Source of the DNA: Candidatus Gastranaerophilales bacterium
GTDB taxonomy: Bacteria; Cyanobacteriota; Vampirovibrionia; Gastranaerophilales; Gastranaerophilaceae
DNA: 64,000 bases
Assembly: GCA_944324175.1 (NCBI GenBank)
Contig: CALUVH010000001.1
Location: 54,215 to 118,214 of the forward strand
Direction of reading: 5' to 3'
Shown: in pieces, positions 1 to 7,444 of the stretch
Numbering within the stretch: the first letter of the stretch is position 1
Layout of the letters: every line of letters starts with the position of its first letter
Position numbers and translations under genes: made by a program
Notes under the pieces: generated by a model
What the model saw: only the letters and a program-made list of their open reading frames with translations
What the model was told of the DNA's origin: nothing
The model's database searches: none

Positions 1-1524
1 AGTCACACGGACATTATAAATATAAACGTTGGAAGTGGCTGTGGAGGTCATGTCCATCACTGTTCAGGAGGTTGGGGCATGAGCAAAGGAATGAGCACAA
101 TGTTTGGCATTGGCTTGTTAACAAGTTTCCTTGGCAATTTATTTAATAGAGGTAACAGCCAAGCAACAATGATTCAGCAACCTATGTTTATGATGCCTCA
201 GCAACCAATGCTATATGGCTACAATAATTACAATATGGGCTATAATGCAGGATTATACACTCCTGGTAGTGCAAACGGAATGCAGAACTCAGGTTATAAT
301 GCCGGTTTTAATCAAGGATTATATGGAAGCACTAATCCTTACGGACAATATTCAAATATGCAAGGACAATATGGTCAACAACAACAAACCCTTGCCACAA
401 AGGCGAACGAATTAGTTTCCATGGTTAAGGATTTGGGTAACGATTACGGATTCACATTTGGTGAAAATGAGGAAATACCTAAAATGTCTGCCGATGGTCA
501 ACAATACACATACAAAGGTAAGACGTTTGATACCGTAACTGACCTAAGAAACTTTATTGAAAAACAGGAGGGTCTAGGCTGTACGCCAAACTCACCCTTA
601 GCACAAGATGATACAGAAATAGTGTCAGAAACTCCAATCGTAATTAACGGTAATGAGGATACAGAATCTGAAGAAACCACTTCGACAAATCCTACTACAG
701 CTAATCGGCCAAACGTAACCGATGAAGAACCAGCTGAAGATGTGTCATCACAAAGTAATCAACCTACACAAAATGTTAAGCCTGAAACAACTCCTGTCAG
801 TACAAGACCTACACTTTCCGGTAAAGTCATGACAAAAGAACAGTCAGAAATAATGTTTGCTGAGCTTAATGAAGTTTTTGGAGAAATACCTGCTGGTGTT
901 GAGCTTAATTCGGATGGAACCTATAATTACGGTAAATATCAAAATATCGGAATTAATGCTTTAAAATACGCAGTATCTGCAAAGAAAAATTACGAATCTA
1001 CGCCGGAAACTAAAGTGGACTACAATAACTTTGTAAATAACTACAATGGTAGAATTTACTCAGATGGTCAACTTTCAATTACTAAACAGCAAATCTCGAA
1101 TACAGAAACTCTAGGTGCCTTTTTGGTAAGAAACAACCCTGAAACATCTATAGAACTTGGTAAAATTAGTGCGGAAGACTTCGAGAAAACGTTTAAAAAT
1201 ATGCTTGAGGACAATGTAAAAAATGCCAAAAACAGTATTACACTAGAAGAATTCATAAAATATCATCAAGCATATGAAGCTAACGCAAAAAATGGTATAC
1301 TTAGACGCGATAATGAAAGACAAAAATACGAAACTGTTGATATCACATCCGCAGACTCAGCTAACCTGAGAAATATGTTCAGCGCAATGTCTAATGGTAA
1401 AAATACTCTAAGCAAAGAACAATATGTTAAATTTATGACTGAATTGTTTAGTCACCATAATGGAAAATTAACAAGAGCACAATTTGATGATTTCTGCGTC
1501 AATTGGATAAATAAAAACAATTAA
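1..1524 (+). CDS. Lineage-specific membrane-anchored protein with EF-hand-like C-terminus (5' end outside window)
   Basis: The frame is open from base 1 to the stop at 1524, so the gene probably begins upstream of the window. The first ATG (79) has an AGGAGG in front, but the codons before it encode a TDIININV stretch plus Cys/His residues. These match the N-terminal beta-like motif of the two genes that follow, which favours an upstream start. Numbered from ATG 79, a hydrophobic segment lies at about residues 9-21, then an N/Q/G/Y-rich stretch to about 105, a T/E/P-rich linker, and a helical C-terminus. The last 100 residues contain loops such as SNGKNTLSKEQ and HHNGKLTRAQF that resemble EF-hands lacking most acidic ligands. 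The function is unknown. It is likely the first of a paralogous trio. Confidence 0.75.
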   Translation, partial: SHTDIININVGSGCGGHVHHCSGGWGMSKGMSTMFGIGLLTSFLGNLFNRGNSQATMIQQPMFMMPQQPMLYGYNNYNMGYNAGLYTPGSANGMQNSGYNAGFNQGLYGSTNPYGQYSNMQGQYGQQQQTLATKANELVSMVKDLGNDYGFTFGENEEIPKMSADGQQYTYKGKTFDTVTDLRNFIEKQEGLGCTPNSPLAQDDTEIVSETPIVINGNEDTESEETTSTNPTTANRPNVTDEEPAEDVSSQSNQPTQNVKPETTPVSTRPTLSGKVMTKEQSEIMFAELNEVFGEIPAGVELNSDGTYNYGKYQNIGINALKYAVSAKKNYESTPETKVDYNNFVNNYNGRIYSDGQLSITKQQISNTETLGAFLVRNNPETSIELGKISAEDFEKTFKNMLEDNVKNAKNSITLEEFIKYHQAYEANAKNGILRRDNERQKYETVDITSADSANLRNMFSAMSNGKNTLSKEQYVKFMTELFSHHNGKLTRAQFDDFCVNWINKNN

Positions 1525-1528
1525 TCAT

Positions 1529-1560
1529 AACGCCGTCTATCTTTTTAGACGGCGTTTATT
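1529..1560 (+). terminator. Rho-independent terminator
   Basis: An 11-bp GC-containing hairpin (arms 1529-1539 and 1546-1556) directly follows the stop codon at 1524 and is followed by a short T-rich stretch. Confidence 0.7.
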
Positions 1561-1617
1561 AAGATTTGTTAAACTTTTGAATTTATCTGAAAAAAAAGCA
1601 GCTGTATATACTTTATA
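1557..1617 (+). promoter_or_regulatory. Regulon promoter (direct-repeat box + GAAAAA-N17-TTTATA)
   Basis: TATTAA-N4-TGTTAA direct repeat at 1557-1572, 16 bp, GAAAAA at 1589-1594, 17 bp, TTTATA at 1612-1617 inside TATACTTTATATATA. The same layout occurs upstream of 2632, 13878, 14787 and 40174 and of three predicted small RNAs. The -35 is the least conserved of the set. Confidence 0.6.
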
Positions 1618-1648
1618 TATATAAGAACTAAATAAGAGGACGAGTAAT

Positions 1649-2491
1649 ATGACACTTTACAACATGGTTGGTTGTAATACAAGTCGAACACACTCGGGTG
1701 GAGTCACGCTCCGAGCCGGTCAGTTCCGCAGTACAAGAAGTTGCCAAATTAAAAATACAACCATAAACAATACAAATGTCATTATTAAGCAAAACAATCG
1801 AGCCTGCACGTCAGCACCTACTTATTGCGCTGTACCGCAGCAAAGCAATGGGTTGGCAGATATACTAAACTTCATAATGACACTTGGTGGGCTACTTACT
1901 CCACTATTCAAAAAAGACACCTCCCCTCCTGAAGTTGAAGAAGGAAAAGGTGCACCAGAACAAGAAGTCGAAACACCTCCACCGAAACAAGAGGTTGTAG
2001 CTGAAGAACCTGTAATAGCAAAATCTGTCGATCCACAAGATGTGTACGCAGCAGAAATAACACCGAACACGGTACAAGAAGAAGGTGCAACACACACGGT
2101 AAGACACGGCGAATGCTGGTATGATGTTCTCGATGCAAAATATCCTGGCATACCAAATACAGATAGAAAAGCAGCTATGAGAGCTCTGAAACAAGCTAAT
2201 GGTATGACAAATCCAAATTCAGCAGATATGCCAAGAAAAATGTACCTTCCAAATGAAATAACAGTCAATGGTCATACTTACAAGTTAAATAATGACAATG
2301 ACGTTATTGGTACAGTTAAAGAGTTCACCACAGGAGGCATGTACAACGCAAATATACCATCTTTTGAATCAACAACATACAGTGTTACAGGAACAAAAAA
2401 TGGTGAAAATGCATACAGTGCAACTTTCGATCAAAAAGCTCAAGCTGAAGCCGCCAAAGCAAAATGGGAAGCTCAAAATGATTCTGAATAA
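1649..2491 (+). CDS. Membrane-anchored protein with LysM-like domain
   Basis: 280 aa, with an SD-like GAGGACGAG before the ATG. The N-terminus (about 1-60) is Cys/Asn-rich and carries TTINNTNVII, matching the NKTIVV-type motif of the gene at 2632. A hydrophobic segment follows at about 69-87, ending in LFKKD, then a P/E/V-rich linker. A region around 148-202 (HTVRHGECWYDVL ... QANGMTN ... MYLPNEI) has the spacing of a LysM peptidoglycan-binding domain. The C-terminal 50 residues are polar. Inference: a cell-envelope protein anchored by the hydrophobic segment with LysM touching peptidoglycan. There is no classical signal peptide. It has its own promoter and terminator, so it is monocistronic and probably a member of the shared regulon. 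Confidence 0.8.
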   Translation: MTLYNMVGCNTSRTHSGGVTLRAGQFRSTRSCQIKNTTINNTNVIIKQNNRACTSAPTYCAVPQQSNGLADILNFIMTLGGLLTPLFKKDTSPPEVEEGKGAPEQEVETPPPKQEVVAEEPVIAKSVDPQDVYAAEITPNTVQEEGATHTVRHGECWYDVLDAKYPGIPNTDRKAAMRALKQANGMTNPNSADMPRKMYLPNEITVNGHTYKLNNDNDVIGTVKEFTTGGMYNANIPSFESTTYSVTGTKNGENAYSATFDQKAQAEAAKAKWEAQNDSE

Positions 2492-2526
2492 ACTCCTTCC
2501 ATATATATTGTGGAAGGAGTTTTTTA
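2491..2526 (+). terminator. Rho-independent terminator
   Basis: An 11-bp hairpin (AACTCCTTCCA / TGGAAGGAGTT) followed by seven T residues ends the 1649 transcript. Confidence 0.9.
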
Positions 2527-2536
2527 TAGGCAGATT

Positions 2537-2599
2537 GTTAAGAAATGTTAAAAAGATATATACTAAAAAAGCAATTTTTTTATAAGTATATACTTTATA
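2537..2599 (+). promoter_or_regulatory. Regulon promoter (direct-repeat box + GCAATT-N16-TTTATA)
   Basis: A clean direct repeat TGTTAA-GAAA-TGTTAA at 2537-2552, then GCAATT at 2572-2577, 16 bp, and TTTATA at 2594-2599 within TATACTTTATATATA. It is followed by a leader containing AGAGAGTATAA, which is complementary to part of the predicted sponge RNA at 55900-56072. Confidence 0.65.
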
Positions 2600-2631
2600 T
2601 ATATAAGAGAGTATAACATGAGGAATACAAA

Positions 2632-3342
2632 ATGACAGTCATTGGAGGTATCGCTACAACCCCAAGAAAGGATATTAAACCTGTCGCGTATAACGGAATA
2701 CGTTCTACGGGATTTAAAGGTGTAAATGTATTCCCTAGCACAACAGTCGTAAATAAAACGATTGTCGTAAATCAAGATAATGAGTGTAATTGTAAAAAAA
2801 GTAGCGGGAACTTCTGGACAAAATTGGCAGGAGTATTAACTGGAGTAGTCTCAGCACTCGGTATAGGAACTATGATAGCAGGGCTATTCAAAAAAGATAA
2901 AGCTGAGGAATCGCCGGAAACACAACCGCAACCTCAAGTCCAACCACAGCCAGAAACTCCTGAACCAAGCACAAGTAAGACTTTATTCGGAGGACAATTA
3001 GAGCAAGTTGTAGTCACAGGCGATGCTTCGAAAGCAAAAAATGGTGTAAAGGCATTCCAAAGCAATTTACCAGAAAATGTTGAAGATGCAGCAGCAGAGT
3101 TAAAACAAATGTATAGCGGCATTATTAGTGATATTTCGCTTGAGAAACAATCTGATGGAACATACAAAGCAACCATATTGGTACCTGATACACTTAAACA
3201 CAGCGGAGCAACTGCTTCTACTACTTTGTATAATATAAAAACATCTGATGATTTGGACACGGCAATTATGAAGGCTATGGACAATTTACGTGCTGTAGAC
3301 AACAATCCATTTGCCAGCAAACCTGAAACTGAAGCAACATAA
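2632..3342 (+). CDS. Lineage-specific membrane-anchored protein
   Basis: 236 aa, paralogous in layout to the two genes before it. It has a beta-like N-terminal motif with Cys (TTVVNKTIVVNQDNECNC), a glycine-containing hydrophobic segment at about 63-86 ending in GLFKKDK, a P/Q/E-rich linker at about 92-115, and a folded-looking C-terminal domain at about 120-236. The C-terminal domain is not one I recognise. SD ATGAGGAA lies 8 nt before the ATG. Topology is inferred: the hydrophobic segment is the only candidate membrane span, and the proline/glutamine linker would separate it from the C-terminal domain. Promoter and leader place it in the shared regulon. Confidence 0.75.
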   Translation: MTVIGGIATTPRKDIKPVAYNGIRSTGFKGVNVFPSTTVVNKTIVVNQDNECNCKKSSGNFWTKLAGVLTGVVSALGIGTMIAGLFKKDKAEESPETQPQPQVQPQPETPEPSTSKTLFGGQLEQVVVTGDASKAKNGVKAFQSNLPENVEDAAAELKQMYSGIISDISLEKQSDGTYKATILVPDTLKHSGATASTTLYNIKTSDDLDTAIMKAMDNLRAVDNNPFASKPETEAT

Positions 3343-3367
3343 TTTTGTATCGGAATTTTTACAAATA

Positions 3368-3396
3368 TTGCAAAGTGATTTCAAAAACGCTATAAT
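3368..3396 (+). promoter_or_regulatory. Sigma70-type promoter of rpiB
   Basis: TTGCAA, 17 bp, TATAAT; an AAAGAGG ribosome binding site follows before the ATG at 3427. Unlike the regulon promoters, this one has a housekeeping -35. Confidence 0.65.
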
Positions 3397-3426
3397 GATT
3401 ATGTAGTATTTTAAAGAGGTGTTTAT

Positions 3427-3861
3427 ATGGAAGATTTAAAAGTTGCAGTTGGCTCTGATCACGGTGGATTTCGTTACAAAGAACAAATTATTGAATATTT
3501 AAAATCAAGAAATATACCGTATTTTGATGTAGGCACCCACACACCAGAGGCGTGTGATTATCCAGTTATAGCAAGGAAAGTTGCTGAACTTGTAATTTCG
3601 GGGCAGGCCAATAGAGGCATTTTAGTATGTGGAACCGGCATTGGAATGTCAATTACTGCTAACAAAGTAAAAGGAATACGTGCTGCTTTATGTGGAGATA
3701 CATATTCAGCAAGGGTATCTCGTGCCCATAATAACGCTAACATTCTATGCTTGGGTGAACGCGTTATTGGTGAACATTTAGCACTAGATATTGTTGATAT
3801 TTGGCTTAAAACAGGTTTTGAAGGCGGACGTCACAAGCGTCGTGTAGATATCATAGAATAA
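3427..3861 (+). CDS. rpiB: Ribose-5-phosphate isomerase B
   Basis: 144 aa, the normal length for RpiB. It interconverts ribose 5-phosphate and ribulose 5-phosphate in the pentose phosphate pathway. Family motifs are all visible: GSDHGGF near residue 9, DVGTHTPEACDYP around 38-50, the catalytic Cys in ILVCGTGIGMSI near 67, and RAALCGDTYSARVSRAHNNANIL with the conserved His/Asn pair. It sits upstream of rsfS with a hairpin between them, so the two may be partly uncoupled. RpiB and the LacA/B galactose-6-phosphate isomerases share this fold; a single-gene context favours RpiB. Confidence 0.95.
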   Translation: MEDLKVAVGSDHGGFRYKEQIIEYLKSRNIPYFDVGTHTPEACDYPVIARKVAELVISGQANRGILVCGTGIGMSITANKVKGIRAALCGDTYSARVSRAHNNANILCLGERVIGEHLALDIVDIWLKTGFEGGRHKRRVDIIE

Positions 3862-3868
3862 TTGAAGC

Positions 3869-3893
3869 TTGTCCCTCGCATATTGAGGGACAA
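3869..3893 (+). terminator. Intercistronic hairpin between rpiB and rsfS
   Basis: TTGTCCCTC pairs with GAGGGACAA over a 7-nt loop. There is only a weak T tract, so it may be a leaky terminator or an mRNA-processing/stability hairpin. Confidence 0.45.
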
Positions 3894-3912
3894 ATCTTTA
3901 TAGGAGAAACCA

Positions 3913-4308
3913 ATGAATGAAGAATTAAATTCAAAAAAATTAGCTTGCATAATAGCAGGAACGCTCGATGACAAGTTAGGTAAAGAGATCACAATACTAA
4001 ACATAAGCAATGTATCTTCTTTAGCTGATTATTTTGTAATTGTTACAGGAGATTCAACTCCACATGTAAAAGCACTTATGGAACATACAAAAGATAGAAT
4101 CAAAAATTTATTTCAAAAATTACCTGTAAGAATGGAGAATGATGCTAAGAACAGATGGAATTTACTTGATTACGGAGATGTGGTCGTTCATATTTTACAT
4201 AGAGATGAAAGAGAAACTTATGCAATTGAAAAATTTTGGAATCATGCGTTTAGTATTCCTGAGGCCGAGTGGAGGGAAATTGCAAAAGATTATACGCAAT
4301 ATGCGTAA
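3913..4308 (+). CDS. rsfS: Ribosomal silencing factor RsfS
   Basis: 131 aa, with SD AGGAGA before ATG 3913. RsfS (Iojap/DUF143) binds L14 on the 50S subunit and blocks subunit joining in starvation. The family signature is plain: KLGKEITILNIS, SSLADYFVIVTGDSTPHVKALMEH, and the W-x-L-x-DYGDVVVHILHRDERETYAIEKFW segment that contacts L14. Gene and length are ordinary. The downstream TPR gene has its own upstream region, so rsfS may end the rpiB transcript. Confidence 0.95.
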   Translation: MNEELNSKKLACIIAGTLDDKLGKEITILNISNVSSLADYFVIVTGDSTPHVKALMEHTKDRIKNLFQKLPVRMENDAKNRWNLLDYGDVVVHILHRDERETYAIEKFWNHAFSIPEAEWREIAKDYTQYA

Positions 4309-4390
4309 TGTTACAAAATCTAAATATATTGCATAACTCAAAATATAAGTTAGAATTATATAGTAGTGTAATAGATACAGGGAAATAATA

Positions 4391-5458
4391 ATGGACAGAG
4401 CTGAATTAGATAAGAAAATAAATGAAGCCATTATGGCAATGGCAAAAGATCCTCAAAATGCAGATAATTACCATCGATTATCAGAATTATACATCCAACA
4501 ACAGAATTATGACAAAGTTATCTCAGTACTAGAGAGTCTTTTGACAATTCATCCTAATGATGTTCAAGGTCTTATCGGAATGGGAACTATGTGGTTTTAT
4601 GAAAAAGATTTTAGAAAATCACTTTCATATTACAACAGAGCACTTGAAATTAATCCCAAAAATTACCTAATCTATTATAATATTGGTAATGTATTTGCTG
4701 AATGGAAAAATTTCGACAAGGCATTATTTTACTATAACAGGGCAATAGACTTAAATTCAACAAATCCTGAGATATACAATGCCATTGCACTTTTATATCA
4801 AGACTTTGAAGAATATGTTGAATCAAAAGCCTATTATGAAAAGGCATTATCGTTAGATCCTGATAATATAACCGCATTAGTTGATATGGGTAATGTTTGT
4901 TTTAAGTTATTTGATTATGCCACAGCATTAGAGTTATACAAAAGAGTATTTTTGCTAAATCCTGATAATAAAATTGTGGCAATATGCATTGGAAATACTT
5001 TAACCCTAATGAGAGAAAAAGAACAAGCATACAATTACTTTGAAAAAGCTCTTACAATGGAGGGTGATAATTATAAAGCTTATATTTGTTATGCCATTTC
5101 ATTGTCTGAATTCGGTGAATATGATATGGCAGTTGAAATGTACAAACGTGCAGTAAATGTATCACCAAACGAGACGAATGCTCAGGTTTTACTTGCAAAC
5201 CTTTACACAAACTTTAACAGACTTGATTTAGCTATGGATCTTTATAAACAGTGCTTGCAACTAAAACCAAACAGTGCGCAAATATATATGCTGCTTGGAA
5301 ATGCTCATTACCTGCAAGGTGATATTGAACAAGCACTTGCCTCATACAAATCATCAATTAACATTGAACCTGAAAATGATGAATACAAACTAATTTTTAA
5401 TCAAGTTGTTGATGAGTTTATTGATTTGAAACGTAACGGAGAAATAGAGAAGGCATAA
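4391..5458 (+). CDS. TPR-repeat protein
   Basis: 355 aa made almost entirely of tetratricopeptide repeats from about residue 20 to 345. The repeats have the G-x-Y/F-A-Y-x-A-L-x-P spacing, e.g. ALEINPKNYLIYYNIGNVF, ALSLDPDNITALVDMGNVC and SLNIEPEN-type junctions. There is no signal peptide or membrane span, so it is probably a cytoplasmic scaffold protein. The stop overlaps the start of the Tic20-like gene (TAATG), which implies translational coupling and possibly a joint role in membrane protein handling. The partner is unknown. Confidence 0.85.
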   Translation: MDRAELDKKINEAIMAMAKDPQNADNYHRLSELYIQQQNYDKVISVLESLLTIHPNDVQGLIGMGTMWFYEKDFRKSLSYYNRALEINPKNYLIYYNIGNVFAEWKNFDKALFYYNRAIDLNSTNPEIYNAIALLYQDFEEYVESKAYYEKALSLDPDNITALVDMGNVCFKLFDYATALELYKRVFLLNPDNKIVAICIGNTLTLMREKEQAYNYFEKALTMEGDNYKAYICYAISLSEFGEYDMAVEMYKRAVNVSPNETNAQVLLANLYTNFNRLDLAMDLYKQCLQLKPNSAQIYMLLGNAHYLQGDIEQALASYKSSINIEPENDEYKLIFNQVVDEFIDLKRNGEIEKA

Positions 5459-5865
5459 TGGAAAATTCAAAACCTTATTTAATTGAAAGAATAGTATCAG
5501 GTCTCAGTTACCCCACAATGGGACTGGTAGGATTTGTTTGGTTACTTTTGGGTCTTTTTACAAATGCGAAGTTAAGACCTTTTGTTCAATACCACATATT
5601 TCAATCTATTTTTATTTCAATTGCGTTGATATTATTGAATATGTTATTAGGATTTGTGCTTAACATACTGAGCGCTATACCGTTTTTAAACATAATAGTA
5701 CTGTATATTTCGATGTTTTTGAATGCTCCGATACTGCTTAATTTTTCGGTAATACAACTTGTTGTAAATATAACACTGCTATACCTTTGTATATCAGCAT
5801 TTTTGGGGCATTATTCATATGTTCCTTACGTTTCTGAAATCATTGAGCAAAATGTAAGAAGATAA
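5458..5865 (+). CDS. Tic20-like small membrane protein
   Basis: 135 aa with three to four hydrophobic helices. The pattern is that of the cyanobacterial/plastid Tic20 family: an N-terminal RIVSGLSYP segment, a helix, then LRPFVQYHIFQSIFISIA (compare the family's F-I-R-F-N-x-M-Q-A-I-L motif), and the YSYVPYVSEIIEQNVR tail (compare the family's P-x-I-P-V-I-S-E-A-V). In plastids Tic20 forms part of the inner-envelope protein channel; the bacterial role is not settled. It is translationally coupled to the TPR gene. A DUF4870-type membrane protein is the alternative. Confidence 0.6.
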   Translation: MENSKPYLIERIVSGLSYPTMGLVGFVWLLLGLFTNAKLRPFVQYHIFQSIFISIALILLNMLLGFVLNILSAIPFLNIIVLYISMFLNAPILLNFSVIQLVVNITLLYLCISAFLGHYSYVPYVSEIIEQNVRR

Positions 5866-5885
5866 TTTTAAAACAGATACCACAA

Positions 5886-5910
5886 CCGTGGCAGTTCAGA
5901 ACTGCCACGG
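5886..5910. terminator. Convergent hairpin between Tic20-like gene and glycosidase gene
   Basis: A perfect 12-bp dyad (CCGTGGCAGTTC / GAACTGCCACGG) lies between two convergent genes. No strong T tract on either strand. Confidence 0.55.
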
Positions 5911-5929
5911 CAAAATTTTGAAAATTCAA

Positions 5930-7195
5930 TCACACATCATCAGTTTTAGAGAGCACAATTGCGTTAGATAGTGGAATTCCACCCTTAACTTGAGGCGAAT
6001 TAACAATCTGACCATTGATATACATGACTGTCGAACCACCACCATCAAGATTCATTGCACCAACACAACCCAAAGACCTCATGAAATTAGCTAATTCCAT
6101 TAAAGTCATACCTATTGAGCTTCCCTCTCGTCCATCAACGGCAACCAAAATCAAGATATTATCTTCTGTGAATCCGACAGCACTTCTTGGATTGCGTCCT
6201 CCAATTGCCCCGAGTTTCTGTGCAGTCATATCGACAAAAACTTCACCATCTTTTACCAAATACGGACCACCACTAATTATATGGCGAACATCATTCCACT
6301 CAGGAATTGTGCTGATTGAAACTTTAACATTCTTGACACCCCAAAACGATTTCAATATTGATCTTGGTCCTACTATAACATAGCCATTTTGTGGAATTTC
6401 CATTGAATTTGCAGATGCACCCAAGATATTACCATCTTTATCAATAGAAATCTGCGTTCCATATTTAGGTGAGGATGGAGAAAACTTACCCCATTCGTTT
6501 GTGTAAGCTATTACATATGTTGATAGCATTCTTGGCTGATTAATGTTATCAATTTTCACATTCACATTTTTAGCTGAAACAGATGCATTCAACTGAACTC
6601 TAGCAAGGTCAAACCCATCATCAAAGATTCCTAAAGCAACTCTATCAAATATTGGTCCTGTGTATAGTTTTTTATCAACCATAAGAGTTCCTAAGGGCAC
6701 ACCACTTTGAGGTTTAAAATAGGTACCATTTAAAGCTACAACAGCATTTGTGTTTTTGGCAATATTTGATATTGTTCTACGACTTTTTAGCGTCTCCCCT
6801 GAAGACAATACAGGTTTTAGCATTAAATTATTTGTAAGTTTTAAATCAACTTCTACAACATTAATTTTTACAGGACGACCAGAATAGTACTTCGTCAATT
6901 TAATATGCTTAACCCCCTCAGCAACATCATAAATTAATGTTTTAGGATATTTTTGCTTAATACGTTCATCAAATTTTTGTTTTCTTATTTCAGGTGAAAA
7001 ATCTGTAAAAATCTTTTCTTTAACAACTTGAGGAGACAAATCGTTATCAAGTACGGATTTTTTGGCTATATAAACATCACTAGCATAAATCGAAACACCT
7101 TGAAAACACAATAGAGCAACCAAGATTGAAATTCCTGTAAAAAATCCAACCAACCGCAAATTTTCATACTTTTGCATTGAAAATACAGTATCCAT
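5930..7195 (-). CDS. Phosphodiester glycosidase (NAGPA) family exported protein
   Basis: 421 aa from the ATG at 7195, chosen because AGGTGA lies 6 nt upstream; an in-frame ATG 23 codons earlier lacks a site. A membrane segment (about 16-37) acts as signal anchor. The C-terminal half carries the NAGPA/DUF2233 signature: VALNGTYF, ISGGPYLVKDG, GRNPRSAVGFTEDNILILVAVDGR, MNLDGGGSTVMYINGQI. The family includes the mammalian uncovering enzyme and bacterial periplasmic/exopolysaccharide-linked phosphodiester glycosidases. The substrate here is unknown; a cell-wall or polysaccharide phosphodiester is likely. A 160-nt leader with hairpins and a TGTTAA-type repeat precede it. Confidence 0.85.
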   Translation of the reverse strand: MDTVFSMQKYENLRLVGFFTGISILVALLCFQGVSIYASDVYIAKKSVLDNDLSPQVVKEKIFTDFSPEIRKQKFDERIKQKYPKTLIYDVAEGVKHIKLTKYYSGRPVKINVVEVDLKLTNNLMLKPVLSSGETLKSRRTISNIAKNTNAVVALNGTYFKPQSGVPLGTLMVDKKLYTGPIFDRVALGIFDDGFDLARVQLNASVSAKNVNVKIDNINQPRMLSTYVIAYTNEWGKFSPSSPKYGTQISIDKDGNILGASANSMEIPQNGYVIVGPRSILKSFWGVKNVKVSISTIPEWNDVRHIISGGPYLVKDGEVFVDMTAQKLGAIGGRNPRSAVGFTEDNILILVAVDGREGSSIGMTLMELANFMRSLGCVGAMNLDGGGSTVMYINGQIVNSPQVKGGIPLSNAIVLSKTDDV

Positions 7196-7358
7196 AATGT
7201 CACCTATAAAGTTGAAAAGTAACCGGATACCTTTTTGATTTAAGAGTGGTGTGGGGAATAACACTCATCAAGGGGTGTAACACCAAAACAGATATTCACT
7301 TTTTGCGGGCGATTGTGGAAACTATCCCAATTTAGTTATACGCCCCTCTACTATAATT

Positions 7359-7374
7359 GTAACATAAATTAACA
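7359..7374 (-). promoter_or_regulatory. TGTTAA-TTTA-TGTTAC direct repeat upstream of glycosidase gene
   Basis: A 10-bp-period direct repeat of the same type as in the regulon promoters. It sits close to a TATAGT -10-like hexamer (about 7348-7353) instead of 40 bp upstream, so if functional it might act negatively. Confidence 0.35.
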
Positions 7375-7444
7375 AATTCTTCAAGTGGATTTCTAAAAAA
7401 TATTACAAAACTAAATAGAGGCAAATTTACACTTGTTAGAATTG

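Noticed and set aside
79..81. ATG at 79 as the real start of the first gene (AGGAGG precedes it)
   Set aside because: The frame remains open to base 1 and the upstream codons match the N-terminal motif of the paralogs at 1649 and 2632, so I treat the gene as cut by the window edge. The ATG cannot be fully excluded.
1603..1625. T4-late-type promoter from TATATACTTTATATATA
   Set aside because: A phage-late promoter lacks an upstream -35 and repeat box; here the element always comes with GNAATT at 16-17 bp and a direct repeat 38-41 bp upstream.
1822..2268. Long minus-strand ORF opposite the LysM-like gene
   Set aside because: Exactly antisense to a gene with SD, promoter and terminator; its frame is Cys/Ser-rich in the way shadow frames are, and it lacks a site for translation.
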